NCBI GenBank assembly: GCA_023405135.1
Contig: JAEXYZ010000066.1
Location: 35,065-99,064, forward strand
DNA length: 64,000 nt
Direction of reading: 5' to 3'
Source: Bacillota bacterium
GTDB lineage: Bacteria > Bacillota > Bacilli > Bacillales_A > Planococcaceae
Both the position numbers and the translations under genes were made by a program. Below, one piece after another: positions 44,122 to 53,835 of this stretch. The notes under the pieces are model-generated. The model was given only the letters and a program-made list of their open reading frames with translations. It did no database searches and was not told the origin of the DNA. Each line of letters opens with the position of its first letter. Position 1 is the stretch's first letter.

Positions 44122-46443
44122 ATGACTGAAAAAAAGAAACCGAGCACGAAAGCTAAATCAGGATTACATCCGTTAGCATATGAAATTATAGGCTTACTAT
44201 TAATTGCTTTTGCTATAATCGTATTTTTTGAATATGGTGTTGTCGGTCGCACTATTCAGACAATCTCGATGTTTTTATTTGGAAATTTGCATATTGTAGT
44301 TCCTTTTTTCGCCGTTTTAATTGCAGTCCTATTAATGGTACAAAGACAAGGGGTGTCCTTTAAAGATCGAATTGTACAAGGGGCTATATTAATTGTATGT
44401 AGCTTATCAATTTTTAGCCATAGTGTTTTATTTGAAGAATTATTTAATAGTAATAAATTACTTTCGAACTCCGTTTTACGGGAAACATGGCGCCTATTAA
44501 TTGAAATGGATGGTATCGAAAATCGTAGTACCGCTTTAGGTGGTGGAATGATTGGGGCATTACTTTTTAGTATGTTCCATATTTTATTTGATGCAACAGG
44601 AGCAAAAGTTGCTGCATGGTTTCTTCTTTTTATCGGAATCATATTAATTACTGGTAAAGCTCTTGTACCGATTATTATTGAGGAAGCACCAAAGATAAAG
44701 AAGAAATTTCCAAGAAGAAGACGTAGTAAAAAATCGGTGACAAAAGATGAAAAACGTCCAAAACGATCCTCACGCAGAAAAGATGATTCTGTTTCTAATG
44801 AAATTGCTGCAACGACCGAAGAACCAGTTCGAAAAAAACAAATAGAACATTTTGAAGAAGATGATGAAGATGAGGAACCGATCATTTCTGCATTTACTCA
44901 ACATATTAAAATTGAACAGCCGCCGCAAATTTCAATAACTGAGAAACCTATTGAAGAGAATCAAGTAAATATTGAAGAGACAATACAGCAAGCTGTTGAA
45001 ACGAATGTTGAACATATTGACTATCGACTTCCTTCCATGAATTTGTTACAACTACCTCCTGCACACGATCAAAGTGGAGAATATTCTATTATTCAAGCGA
45101 ATGCAAAAAAGCTAGAACAAACGTTTTTAAGTTTTGGTGTAAAGGCAAGAGTTACTCAAGTTCACCTTGGTCCGGCTGTAACAAAATATGAAGTTATGCC
45201 AGATGTTGGGGTGAAGGTTAGTAAAATCGTAAGTTTACAAGATGATTTAGCACTAGCCCTTGCAGCGAAAGATATTCGAATGGAAGCACCAATTCCAGGT
45301 AAATCTGCTATTGGAATTGAAGTGCCAAATAGCGAAATTGCCATGGTAACTTTAAGAGAAGTACTTGAATCAAAAGAAAATAATAAACCGGATTCAAAAC
45401 TTCTTATCGGCTTTGGACGGGATATTACAGGGCAAGCGATATTAGCAGAACTTAATAAAATGCCGCATTTATTAGTTGCAGGTTCTACTGGAAGTGGGAA
45501 AAGTGTTTGTATTAACGGCATTATTGTTTCTATTTTAATGCGTGCTGCACCTCATGAAGTAAAAATGATGTTAATCGATCCTAAAATGGTTGAGTTAAAT
45601 ATGTATAATGGCATTCCTCATTTATTAGCACCAGTTGTAACGGATGCAAGGAAAGCTTCACAAGCATTACAAAAAGTTGTTTCTGAAATGGAACGACGCT
45701 ATGATTTATTTTCACATTCTGGTACACGAAATATAAAAGGATATAACCAACATATTGAACAGTTTAATCGAGAGCATGATGAAAAACATCCGAAGCTTCC
45801 ATATATCGTTGTTATTATCGATGAGTTGGCGGATTTAATGATGGTTGCTTCCCATGATGTAGAAGATTCCATTACGCGTTTAGCACAAATGGCACGAGCA
45901 GCAGGTATACACTTAATTATCGCGACACAAAGACCATCTGTTGACGTTATTACAGGTGTCATTAAAGCAAACATTCCATCCCGAATTGCTTTTGCAGTAT
46001 CATCTGCAATTGATTCGCGCACAATATTAGATATGGGTGGTGCAGAACGATTATTAGGAAGAGGAGATATGCTATTTTTACCATCCGGATCGTCTAAACC
46101 CATTCGAGTACAAGGATCTTATTTATCAGATTCTGAAGTAGAAGCAGTTGTTGATTTTGTTATAGAACAACAAAAGGCTCAATATGATGAATCAATGATT
46201 CCAACTGATGAACCAGAAAAAGCAATTCAAGAAGAAACAGATGAATTATATGACGAAGCTGTTCAGCTAGTTGTCGAAATGCAAACCGCATCCGTTTCTA
46301 TGCTACAACGACGATTTAGAATAGGCTATTCAAGAGCTGCACGTATCGTTGATCAAATGGAAATGAGAGGGGTAGTCGGACCACCAGATGGAAGCAGACC
46401 TAGACAAGTACTATTAAATAAAACGAATGTAGAAAATGGATAA
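44122..46443 (+). CDS. spoIIIE: FtsK/SpoIIIE-family DNA translocase
   Basis: This is a membrane-anchored dsDNA pump that clears or packs chromosomes at septa. The 773-residue protein has about four N-terminal membrane segments (about 20-185) and a long charged linker rich in Lys, Arg and Glu. The RecA-like motor has Walker A GSTGSGKSV (454-462) and Walker B VVIIDELADLM. The C-terminal gamma winged helix (about 710-773, RIGYSRAARIVDQMEMRGVV) reads orientation sequences. Length and position upstream of a gntR gene match B. subtilis SpoIIIE (787). Whether it is the sporulation or the division paralogue cannot be shown from this window alone. Confidence 0.95.
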   Translation: MTEKKKPSTKAKSGLHPLAYEIIGLLLIAFAIIVFFEYGVVGRTIQTISMFLFGNLHIVVPFFAVLIAVLLMVQRQGVSFKDRIVQGAILIVCSLSIFSHSVLFEELFNSNKLLSNSVLRETWRLLIEMDGIENRSTALGGGMIGALLFSMFHILFDATGAKVAAWFLLFIGIILITGKALVPIIIEEAPKIKKKFPRRRRSKKSVTKDEKRPKRSSRRKDDSVSNEIAATTEEPVRKKQIEHFEEDDEDEEPIISAFTQHIKIEQPPQISITEKPIEENQVNIEETIQQAVETNVEHIDYRLPSMNLLQLPPAHDQSGEYSIIQANAKKLEQTFLSFGVKARVTQVHLGPAVTKYEVMPDVGVKVSKIVSLQDDLALALAAKDIRMEAPIPGKSAIGIEVPNSEIAMVTLREVLESKENNKPDSKLLIGFGRDITGQAILAELNKMPHLLVAGSTGSGKSVCINGIIVSILMRAAPHEVKMMLIDPKMVELNMYNGIPHLLAPVVTDARKASQALQKVVSEMERRYDLFSHSGTRNIKGYNQHIEQFNREHDEKHPKLPYIVVIIDELADLMMVASHDVEDSITRLAQMARAAGIHLIIATQRPSVDVITGVIKANIPSRIAFAVSSAIDSRTILDMGGAERLLGRGDMLFLPSGSSKPIRVQGSYLSDSEVEAVVDFVIEQQKAQYDESMIPTDEPEKAIQEETDELYDEAVQLVVEMQTASVSMLQRRFRIGYSRAARIVDQMEMRGVVGPPDGSRPRQVLLNKTNVENG

Positions 46444-46521
46444 AACTATAAATGTTACATGAAAATGTCAAGGAAGTATAGAAACTTTTTATCTATTACA
46501 CAACAGTTTATTGTAAAACTA

Positions 46522-46550
46522 TTTTCATTATTCGAGAAAAATGGTATATT
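46522..46550 (+). promoter_or_regulatory. Sigma-A promoter for the gntR gene
   Basis: TTTTCA (46522-46527), 17 bp, TATATT (46545-46550) with a TGG extension before the -10. The start codon lies 57 bp downstream. Confidence 0.6.
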
Positions 46551-46606
46551 ATGAACGATTAGTAGGAATGTTCAACATCAGATGTCTGATCTTTGTTGTG
46601 GTGGTG

Positions 46607-47341
46607 ATGAAATTGTCGATAAAAGCTGATCATCGTCATTTATATCTTCAAGTTATTGATCGATTAAAAGCGGATATTGAAAAGGGAATTTATAAAGAAA
46701 ATGAAAAGTTGCCCTCAGAATTCGAGTTATCGAAAGAACTTGGAGTAAGTCGCGCAACCTTGCGAGAGGCACTGCGATTATTGGAAGAAGAAAATATCAT
46801 TGTTCGTCGTCATGGAGTAGGTACTTTTGTTAATCCAAAACCTGTTTTCACTTCAGGTATTGAACAATTATCAAGTATTTCCTCAATGATTGAAAATGCT
46901 GGAATGACACCAGGTACTATTTTTATTAATGCTACCGAAGACGTTCCAACTGAAGATGATTTAAGTCGATTTCAATGTGCCATGAATGACCAAGTGATTA
47001 CAATTGAACGCGTAAGGACAGCAGATGGGGAACCGGTAGTATATTGTGTTGATAAAGTACTAGCGAAATATTTACCATCCGATTATGTCCAAAAAAGAGA
47101 AGTTTCTATTTTCTCATCGCTAGAACAATCTGGAGATATTCATGTAGCCTATGCTGTAACATATATTGATCCAGTAGGTTATCATGAACAAGTTTCACCA
47201 ATATTAAATTGCGGAAAAGAAACCGCATTACTTGTACTAAAACAACTTCATTATGATGATAATGATCGAGTTGTTCTTTATTCAAAGAACTACTTTAGAG
47301 CTGATAAATTCAGTTTCCATGTAATTCGAAAACGGGTGTAG
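46607..47341 (+). CDS. GntR-family (HutC/FadR-like) transcriptional regulator
   Basis: The roughly 244-residue protein has an N-terminal winged helix (about 10-77) with IEKGIYKENEKLPSEFELSK and LGVSRATLREALRLLEEENI. A C-terminal UTRA-type ligand domain follows. It resembles B. subtilis YmfC, which occupies the same slot after spoIIIE. The nucleoside transporter genes follow 52 bp downstream on the same strand, so it may sense a nucleoside or derivative and control the importer; that is an inference. The ATG at 46607 has only a GGTGGTG site, and the TTG at 46613 is an alternative. Confidence 0.88.
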   Translation: MKLSIKADHRHLYLQVIDRLKADIEKGIYKENEKLPSEFELSKELGVSRATLREALRLLEEENIIVRRHGVGTFVNPKPVFTSGIEQLSSISSMIENAGMTPGTIFINATEDVPTEDDLSRFQCAMNDQVITIERVRTADGEPVVYCVDKVLAKYLPSDYVQKREVSIFSSLEQSGDIHVAYAVTYIDPVGYHEQVSPILNCGKETALLVLKQLHYDDNDRVVLYSKNYFRADKFSFHVIRKRV

Positions 47342-47393
47342 AACATTTCTAAAAAATTCCTGCTAATTACTAAATCCTTGGGGGGTCCAAAGA

Positions 47394-48470
47394 ATGAAAA
47401 AACGTAAATTTGCATTTGCTCTTTCTGGACTACTTGCACTTGGTACAATTCTTGGTGCTTGTGGTACGAAAGAGAAAACAGAAGACGCTGGTACAACAAC
47501 TGATAATGAAACAACAGAAGAATCATTTTCAGTAGCGATGGTTACTGATACTGGTGGTGTAGATGACAGATCATTTAACCAATCTACTTGGGAAGGTATT
47601 GAAGCTTTCGGTAAAGAAAATGGTTTAGAAAAAGGTAATGGTGGTATTGACTACCTACAATCAACATCAGAAGCTGACTTTGTAACAAACTTAAATAGTT
47701 TAATTCGTAGAGATTTCGATTTAGTATTTGCAGTAGGATTCCTTATGCATGACGCAGTAGAAGAAGTTGCTGGGCAACAAACTGACGCGAAAATTGCTAT
47801 CATTGATGAAGTTGTAGAAGGTTACGATAATGTAGCTTCTATTATGTTCCGTGCGAACGAAGCATCATTCCTTGCTGGTGTGGCTGCTGCTTTACAATCA
47901 GAAACTGGTAAAATTGGTTTCATTGGTGGTATGGAAGGTGCGATTATCGGTGGATTCCAAGCTGGTTTTGAAGCTGGTGTAGCAGCAGTAAATCCTGATA
48001 TTAAAGTTGATGTTGAATATGCAGCTAGCTTCAATGATGCTGCAAAAGGTCAACAAATTGCGAAAAGAATGTATGATTCTGGTGTAGATGTTATCTTCCA
48101 CGCTGCTGGTGGAGTTGGTGCAGGTTTATTTACAGAAGCTAAAGAACGTAAACAAAAAGATCCGAATGCAAATGTTTGGGCTATCGGAGTTGACCGTGAC
48201 CAATATGATGAAGGTCAAGTTGGAGATACAAACATTGTATTAACATCTGTATTAAAACGTGTTGACGTTGCTGCTCAAGAAGTTTCTAAATTAACCAAAG
48301 AAGGAAACTTCCCTGGTGGACAAACAATCACTTACGGTTTATCTGACCAAGGTGTTGATTTAGCTGATTCTCGTGGCGCAATTTCAGACGAAAACTTAGC
48401 AATCATCGAAGATTACAAACAAAAAATCATCGATGGGGAAATTACTGTTCCAGAACAACCTGAGAAATAA
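47394..48470 (+). CDS. BMP-family nucleoside-binding lipoprotein
   Basis: The 358-residue protein is a substrate-binding lipoprotein of the Bmp/Med/NupN family, which binds purine nucleosides. A signal peptide with lipobox LGAC (Cys23) is followed by a Thr/Glu-rich spacer. The periplasmic-binding-like core includes VAMVTDTGGVDDRSFNQSTW, GFIGGMEG and the ligand-pocket segment IFHAAGGVGAGLFTEAKE. It heads a binding protein-ATPase-permease-permease set equivalent to B. subtilis nupNOPQ. A hairpin after it probably reduces read-through so that it is made in excess. Confidence 0.93.
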   Translation: MKKRKFAFALSGLLALGTILGACGTKEKTEDAGTTTDNETTEESFSVAMVTDTGGVDDRSFNQSTWEGIEAFGKENGLEKGNGGIDYLQSTSEADFVTNLNSLIRRDFDLVFAVGFLMHDAVEEVAGQQTDAKIAIIDEVVEGYDNVASIMFRANEASFLAGVAAALQSETGKIGFIGGMEGAIIGGFQAGFEAGVAAVNPDIKVDVEYAASFNDAAKGQQIAKRMYDSGVDVIFHAAGGVGAGLFTEAKERKQKDPNANVWAIGVDRDQYDEGQVGDTNIVLTSVLKRVDVAAQEVSKLTKEGNFPGGQTITYGLSDQGVDLADSRGAISDENLAIIEDYKQKIIDGEITVPEQPEK

Positions 48471-48480
48471 TTTATAAGTG

Positions 48481-48516
48481 CATGAAGGCTAGCTGGTGCT
48501 AGTCTTCATGTTTGTT
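48481..48516 (+). terminator. Hairpin/partial terminator after the lipoprotein gene
   Basis: CATGAAGGCTAGC (48481-48493) pairs with GCTAGTCTTCATG (48498-48510, one G-U pair) around TGGT, followed by TTTGTT. The weak T-tract suggests partial termination ahead of the ABC genes. Confidence 0.7.
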
Positions 48517-48596
48517 AACAGATAATATTGTAAATATTCAATTAAAACAAATTGTTGGAAAATTCACTTTTGCCGTGAAGTTTTCAATTAATAGAT

Positions 48597-48655
48597 GAAA
48601 GGTTTTAAGGTAGTTAAAAAATTACATAATTTATTGTCATAAATTAAAACCTTTC
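48597..48655. repeat. Perfect 12-bp inverted repeat in the transporter operon leader
   Basis: GAAAGGTTTTAA (48597-48608) is exactly inverted as TTAAAACCTTTC (48644-48655) around a 35-nt AT-rich loop, 63 bp before the ATPase start codon. It lies in the roughly 250-bp gap between the lipoprotein and ATPase genes. Confidence 0.7.
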
Positions 48656-48718
48656 TTGTGTTAATTAAAATACAAGTCTATCAAACTAATTTAAAAAGTG
48701 TCCAAGGGAGTGAACACA

Positions 48719-50263
48719 TTGGAATATGTGATTGAAATGCTTGGAATCCGCAAACAATTTGGGGATTTTGTAGCCAATGATAACATCACCCTTCAACTTA
48801 AAAAAGGCGAGATACATGCACTTCTTGGTGAAAATGGTGCAGGGAAATCTACGTTAATGAATGTGCTCTTTGGTTTATACCAACCTGAAGCAGGGACTAT
48901 TCGAGTTCGTGGTGAAGAAGTAAAAATTACCGACCCGAACGTTGCAAATAAGCTTGGTATTGGTATGGTTCATCAGCACTTTATGTTAGTTGAAAATTTT
49001 ACGGTGACAGAAAATATTATTCTTGGTAGTGAGCCTACAAAAATGGGCACAATTAATATCAAGGATGCATCAAAAAAAGTTCAAGCTTTATCCGAAAAAT
49101 ATAGTTTGAATGTTGATGCAGATGCAAAAATTGAGGATATTTCAGTAGGGATGCAACAGCGTGTTGAAATTTTAAAAACGCTCTATCGTGGAGCAGATAT
49201 TTTAATATTCGATGAACCTACAGCATCTCTTACTCCACAGGAAATAACAGAGTTAATTCAAATTATGAAGCGGCTTATTGAAGAAGGTAAATCAATTATC
49301 CTTATTACACATAAGTTAAAAGAAATTATGGATGTTTCTGATCGTGTAACAGTTATTCGAAAAGGACAAGGGATTGGAACAGTAATTACTGCGGAAACAA
49401 ATCCGACAGAACTTGCCGAATTAATGGTTGGTCGTCAGGTTGTCTTTAAAACGGATAAGAAAGATCCGAATCCGACAAACGCTGTATTGCAAGTGGAGTC
49501 TTTAACAGTTGCTGATAATCGTGGTATCGATAAAGTTAAAAACTTAAATTTAACTGTTCGAGCTGGGGAAATTGTTGGTATTGCAGGTATTGATGGAAAC
49601 GGACAATCTGAATTAATTGAAGCAATTACAGGTCTCCGAAAAGTTAAAAGTGGAAAAATTTCTTTAAATGGAAAAGATATTACTGGGCTAAAACCAAGAA
49701 AAATTACAGAGTCAGGTGTTGGCCATATACCACAAGACCGTCATAAACATGGCCTTGTATTAGATTTCCCTATTGGACACAATATCGCACTACAAACATA
49801 TTACAAAGCACCGATTTCAAAATCTGGTGTAATCGATTACAAAAAAGTAAATGAAATTGCTCGGAAAATTATCGAAGAATATGATGTACGCACTGGACAT
49901 GGTGAAATGTCTATTGCACGATCACTATCTGGTGGTAATCAGCAAAAGGCAATTATTGGACGTGAAATTAATCGAAATCCTGATTTATTAATCGCTGCTT
50001 TACCTACTCGAGGACTTGATGTCGGTGCCATTGAATTTATCCATAAACGTTTAATTGAACAACGTGATAATGGCAAGGCAGTTTTATTAATTTCCTTTGA
50101 ATTAGATGAAGTAATGAATGTTTCAGATCGAATTGCTGTAATTCATGATGGTTCGATTATTGATACAGTAAAACCTCATGAAACTACTGAGCAACAATTA
50201 GGTTTATTAATGGCAGGACAATCGCTGCATGATGAAGAAAAGGTAGGTGGCGAAAATGAGTAA
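48719..50263 (+). CDS. Nucleoside ABC transporter ATP-binding protein (NupO-like)
   Basis: This 514-residue protein has two fused ATPase domains. The first has Walker A GENGAGKST (37-45), ISVGMQQRVEILKTL and IFDEPTASLTP. The second has a degenerate P-loop GIDGNGQSE and ARSLSGGNQQKAIIGREI, as in B. subtilis NupO (YufO). The TTG at 48719 gives the N terminus MEYVIEMLGIRKQFG matching NupO and has AAGGGAGTGA upstream; the in-frame GTG at 48698 precedes that site. It overlaps the permease gene by 8 bp. Confidence 0.94.
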   Translation: MEYVIEMLGIRKQFGDFVANDNITLQLKKGEIHALLGENGAGKSTLMNVLFGLYQPEAGTIRVRGEEVKITDPNVANKLGIGMVHQHFMLVENFTVTENIILGSEPTKMGTINIKDASKKVQALSEKYSLNVDADAKIEDISVGMQQRVEILKTLYRGADILIFDEPTASLTPQEITELIQIMKRLIEEGKSIILITHKLKEIMDVSDRVTVIRKGQGIGTVITAETNPTELAELMVGRQVVFKTDKKDPNPTNAVLQVESLTVADNRGIDKVKNLNLTVRAGEIVGIAGIDGNGQSELIEAITGLRKVKSGKISLNGKDITGLKPRKITESGVGHIPQDRHKHGLVLDFPIGHNIALQTYYKAPISKSGVIDYKKVNEIARKIIEEYDVRTGHGEMSIARSLSGGNQQKAIIGREINRNPDLLIAALPTRGLDVGAIEFIHKRLIEQRDNGKAVLLISFELDEVMNVSDRIAVIHDGSIIDTVKPHETTEQQLGLLMAGQSLHDEEKVGGENE

Positions 50264-51305
50264 AAGATTGATTAATATACTTGTTCCACTTATCTCCATT
50301 TTATTAGGTTTAATTATCGGTGCTATTGTAATGGTCATTAGTGGCTTCAGTCCTGTAGATGGATATTTAGCACTATGGAACGGTATCTTTATGGATACGT
50401 ACACTATGGGTGAAACAGTACGACAAATTACACCATATGTATTTTCTGGTTTGGCTGTTGCATTTGCCTTCCGTACAGGTTTATTTAATATCGGTGTTGA
50501 AGGGCAGCTTATAATGGGTTGGTTAGCCGCAGCATATGTAGGGGCTAAATTTGAACTTCCAACATTAATACACGTTCCTTTAGCATTAATTGCTGCAGCT
50601 GTTGCAGGTGCCTTATGGGCCTTTATACCAGGTCTTTTAAAAGCAAAGCTACAAGTACATGAAGTTATTGTAACAATTATGTTGAATTATACAGCATTAC
50701 ATGTAGCGAATGCATTAATAGGAGTAATATCAGGTGGAGAAGAAAGAACACCGAAAGTTCAAGAAACTGCTTCATTACGCTCTGAATTTTTTGAAACACT
50801 AACAGATTATTCTCGTATGCACTGGGGAGTTGTTGTTGCCTTATTGGCTGTTTTAGTCATGTGGTTTATTCTTGAAAAAACAACACGTGGATATGAATTA
50901 AAAGCAGTTGGTTTTAATAAACATGCTTCTCAATATGCAGGTATGAGTGTTAATAAAAATATTATTCTTGCGATGGTCATCTCAGGTGCTTTTGCTGGAC
51001 TTGGCGGTGCAATGGAAGCATTAGGTACTTTTGAAAATATGTCAAAACTACATGGATTTACTGGTATTGGTTTTGACGGAATAGCTGTTGCATTACTTGG
51101 TGCAAACCAACCATTCGGTGTACTTTTAGGCGCTATTTTATTCGGTTCATTAAAAAATGGTGGTTTAAATATGCCTAGTGAAGCTGGGGTACCAACTGAA
51201 ATTGTAAACATCGTAATCGCATTAATTATTTTCTTTGTAGCATCAGGCTATATTATTCGAGTTGTGCTAGAACGTTTCGGCAAGCAAAGAAAGGAGGAAA
51301 AATAA
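50256..51305 (+). CDS. Nucleoside ABC transporter permease (NupP-like)
   Basis: The 349-residue polytopic permease has about eight to ten membrane segments and the BPD_transp_2 signature region FRTGLFNIGVEGQLIMGWLA. A later motif is AFAGLGGAMEALGTF. It is the first of two permeases and is equivalent to NupP. The ATG at 50256 lies behind AGGTGGCGA, inside the end of the ATPase gene. Confidence 0.93.
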   Translation: MSKRLINILVPLISILLGLIIGAIVMVISGFSPVDGYLALWNGIFMDTYTMGETVRQITPYVFSGLAVAFAFRTGLFNIGVEGQLIMGWLAAAYVGAKFELPTLIHVPLALIAAAVAGALWAFIPGLLKAKLQVHEVIVTIMLNYTALHVANALIGVISGGEERTPKVQETASLRSEFFETLTDYSRMHWGVVVALLAVLVMWFILEKTTRGYELKAVGFNKHASQYAGMSVNKNIILAMVISGAFAGLGGAMEALGTFENMSKLHGFTGIGFDGIAVALLGANQPFGVLLGAILFGSLKNGGLNMPSEAGVPTEIVNIVIALIIFFVASGYIIRVVLERFGKQRKEEK

Positions 51306-51306
51306 T

Positions 51307-52266
51307 ATGAGCTTTTTAGATGTGCTGTATTTTATTATTCCTTCTGCAATTTTTTACGCTGCACCATTAATTTTGACAGCAATCGGTGGTGTTTTTACAG
51401 AAAGATCAGGAGTAGTAAATATTGGTCTTGAGGGAATCATGATTGTTGGTGCGGCTAGTAGTGTCATTTTCAATTTAACTTTTGCTGATCAATTAGGAGA
51501 TGCGACACCATGGATTGGCTTAATAGTTGCCATGATTTTTGGTATCATATTATCCTCTGTGTTAGCTGTAGCAGCAGTTTCATTACGAGCTGATCAAACT
51601 GTTTCGGGTGTTGCTCTTAATATGTTAGGGCTTGCCGTAGCTGTATTTACCGTTAAAATGATTTATGATAAAGGACAAACGGATTCAATCACAGAACGAT
51701 TTTCTCGATTTGATATACCTGTTCTAAGAGATATTCCAGTTATCGGAAAAATGTTTTTTGTAGACGTTTATGCTACTTCTATTCTAGCTTTTGTTGTTGC
51801 CATTTTGGCATGGTTTGTTATTTATAAAACGCCATTCGGGTTGAGACTTAGAGCTGTAGGGGAGCATCCAATGGCAGCAGATACAATGGGTGTAAACGTT
51901 ACAAAAATGCGCTACATGGCAGTTATGATTTCTGGAGCGTTAGGTGGTATTGGTGGTGCAATTTATGCCCAAGCAATCGCGGGTAACTTTGGTGCTGGAA
52001 CAATTAGTGGGCAAGGTTTCATGGCTATTGCAGCAATGATCTTTGGTAAATGGCATCCACTAGGGGCTTTAGGTGCTGCATTGTTCTTCGGATTTGCCCA
52101 AGCATTGAGTGTAGTAGGCTCGTCAATTCCATACATTCAAGATGTGCCAGCAGTATACTTACACATATTACCATATATATTAACAATACTTGCTCTAGCT
52201 GGATTCATTGGAAAAGCAAACGCACCAAAAGCAAGTGGTGTACCTTATATTAAAGGGAAACGATAA
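51307..52266 (+). CDS. Nucleoside ABC transporter permease (NupQ-like)
   Basis: The 319-residue second permease begins SFLDVLYFIIPSAIFYAAPL and has the family segments TERSGVVNIGLEGIMIVGA and GALGGIGGAIYAQAIAGNFG. It lies 1 bp after the first permease behind AAAGGAGGAAA. With the lipoprotein, ATPase and first permease it completes a BMP-type importer. Its substrate (guanosine or inosine in B. subtilis) is inferred from the family. Confidence 0.93.
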   Translation: MSFLDVLYFIIPSAIFYAAPLILTAIGGVFTERSGVVNIGLEGIMIVGAASSVIFNLTFADQLGDATPWIGLIVAMIFGIILSSVLAVAAVSLRADQTVSGVALNMLGLAVAVFTVKMIYDKGQTDSITERFSRFDIPVLRDIPVIGKMFFVDVYATSILAFVVAILAWFVIYKTPFGLRLRAVGEHPMAADTMGVNVTKMRYMAVMISGALGGIGGAIYAQAIAGNFGAGTISGQGFMAIAAMIFGKWHPLGALGAALFFGFAQALSVVGSSIPYIQDVPAVYLHILPYILTILALAGFIGKANAPKASGVPYIKGKR

Positions 52267-52283
52267 TATTATTATATTAAAGA

Positions 52284-52316
52284 AGGCATCTCAAATAAAT
52301 TTGAGATGTCTCTTTT
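52284..52316 (+). terminator. Terminator after the nucleoside transporter operon
   Basis: GGCATCTCAAA pairs with TTTGAGATGTC across TAAA, followed by TCTTTTT. A second, bulged hairpin ending TTTTTC lies at 52368-52409 and could act from either side. The rest of the 300-bp gap before ymfF is AT-rich. Confidence 0.82.
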
Positions 52317-52566
52317 TCCGTTTCCGTTGATAAGGGATAAGTTTTAACGTTATCAGTAAAAGAAAAAACAACTACTCGCATTATTATTTTTGTGCGAGTT
52401 GTGTTTTTCTAATGAATTAAAAGGTTTTAGAAGGGCAAAATGAATTATGACTATGATTATTTCTAAATTTGTTGTTAAACAAATTGGATTATTTTTGCAT
52501 AAAACCCAATCGTACATGTATAGTAGTGTTATGTGACTGTAATGAACTAAGTCAGGAGGAATTTTT

Positions 52567-53829
52567 TTGTTTTTATCGACAAAATTGGCAGAAGGCGTTA
52601 ACCTTCATATTCGACAAACAACACAATTCAAGACTGTGAATTTTTCAATAAAATGGAGAAGACCATTAACGACGAAAGATGCAGCAGAACGTGCGGTATT
52701 GTCAAACGTGTTACAACATAGTAATGGGAAGTATAAAAAATCTGCTGAATTTCGAAGTTATTTAGATGATCTATTTGGCACAGTTTTATATTTTGATTCG
52801 TCAAAACGTGGCAGTGAGCATACAGTAGTCTTAAATGTAGAAACAGTAAACGATCAATATTTAGCGCAAAACAAAGTATTTAATGAAGTTCTTGATTTAT
52901 TAAATACTGTTATTTTTCAACCGAACTTCGAAAACGATAAATTCGTTTCATCGATTGTTGAGCGTGAAAAAGAAATGGTTATTCAACGTATTCACTCAAT
53001 ATTTGATGATAAAACTCGTTATGCTCAACATCGGTTAACACAAATTATACGACCAAATCATCCAGCTTCTATTTCTGCAAATGGAACAATTGATACTGTA
53101 AAAGCGGTGACAATTGATTCATTAACAGAAGCTTATCATTCCATGATCAATGAGGACAAAATTGATATTTATGTTGTCGGTGATATAGATGTTGAAGCAG
53201 TTCAGAAAAAATTAACGGAAGCACTTCCATTTAAAGATCGCACTCCTAAAAAAGCTGAAAAGAATAGTACTGAATCTAGACCAGAAAAAGAATATACAAA
53301 AGAACAACAAGACATGAAGCAAGGAAAACTTCATATCGGTTATAGTACACCGGTATTTTTCGGTGATGAGGATTTCCCAAAAATGCAAATTTTTAATGGT
53401 GTATTTGGTGGGTATGCTCATTCTAAATTGTTTATGAATGTTCGAGAACGTGAAAGTCTAGCTTATTATGCTTCAAGTTCTTATGCTTCCTACTATGGTT
53501 TATTATTTGTTGTCTCAGGAATCGAACCGGCAAATGAAAAAAAAGCAACAGATGTTATTGCTGAACAATTAGAAGCAATAAAAAATGGTGAGATTTCAGA
53601 TCTTGAGTTAAATCAAACGAAAGCAATGCTTACAAATCAATTAAAGGAAGCACTTGACCTAGCGCGTGGCCAAATTGACATTTATGATCAATATAAAGAT
53701 TTAGATGAACAATTCTCAGTAGACCTTTGGAAAGAGCGTTGGGATAAAGTAACAAAAGAAGATGTGCAAAAAATGGCTTCTCAGGTTAATCTTGAAGCAA
53801 TTTATTTCTTATGTGGTAAGGAGGCCTAA
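52567..53829 (+). CDS. ymfF: M16 peptidase-like protein YmfF, zinc motif lost
   Basis: The 420-residue protein is an insulinase-fold homologue without the HxxEH motif; the equivalent position reads LSNVLQHSNGKYKK. It is therefore probably a non-catalytic partner of YmfH. It retains the C-terminal M16 features, including HIGYSTPVFFGDEDFPKM and SKLFMNVRERESLAYYASSS. The TTG start lies behind CAGGAGGAA. In B. subtilis ymfF-ymfH-ymfI are adjacent, and YmfI is required to finish the EF-P 5-aminopentanol modification; a role for YmfF in that pathway is not shown. Confidence 0.92.
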   Translation: MFLSTKLAEGVNLHIRQTTQFKTVNFSIKWRRPLTTKDAAERAVLSNVLQHSNGKYKKSAEFRSYLDDLFGTVLYFDSSKRGSEHTVVLNVETVNDQYLAQNKVFNEVLDLLNTVIFQPNFENDKFVSSIVEREKEMVIQRIHSIFDDKTRYAQHRLTQIIRPNHPASISANGTIDTVKAVTIDSLTEAYHSMINEDKIDIYVVGDIDVEAVQKKLTEALPFKDRTPKKAEKNSTESRPEKEYTKEQQDMKQGKLHIGYSTPVFFGDEDFPKMQIFNGVFGGYAHSKLFMNVRERESLAYYASSSYASYYGLLFVVSGIEPANEKKATDVIAEQLEAIKNGEISDLELNQTKAMLTNQLKEALDLARGQIDIYDQYKDLDEQFSVDLWKERWDKVTKEDVQKMASQVNLEAIYFLCGKEA

Positions 53830-53835
53830 GTTGTC

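Noticed and set aside
44256..44885. 209-codon - strand frame inside spoIIIE
   Set aside because: It is fully antisense to the well-supported N-terminal half of spoIIIE and has a low-complexity product; a shadow frame.
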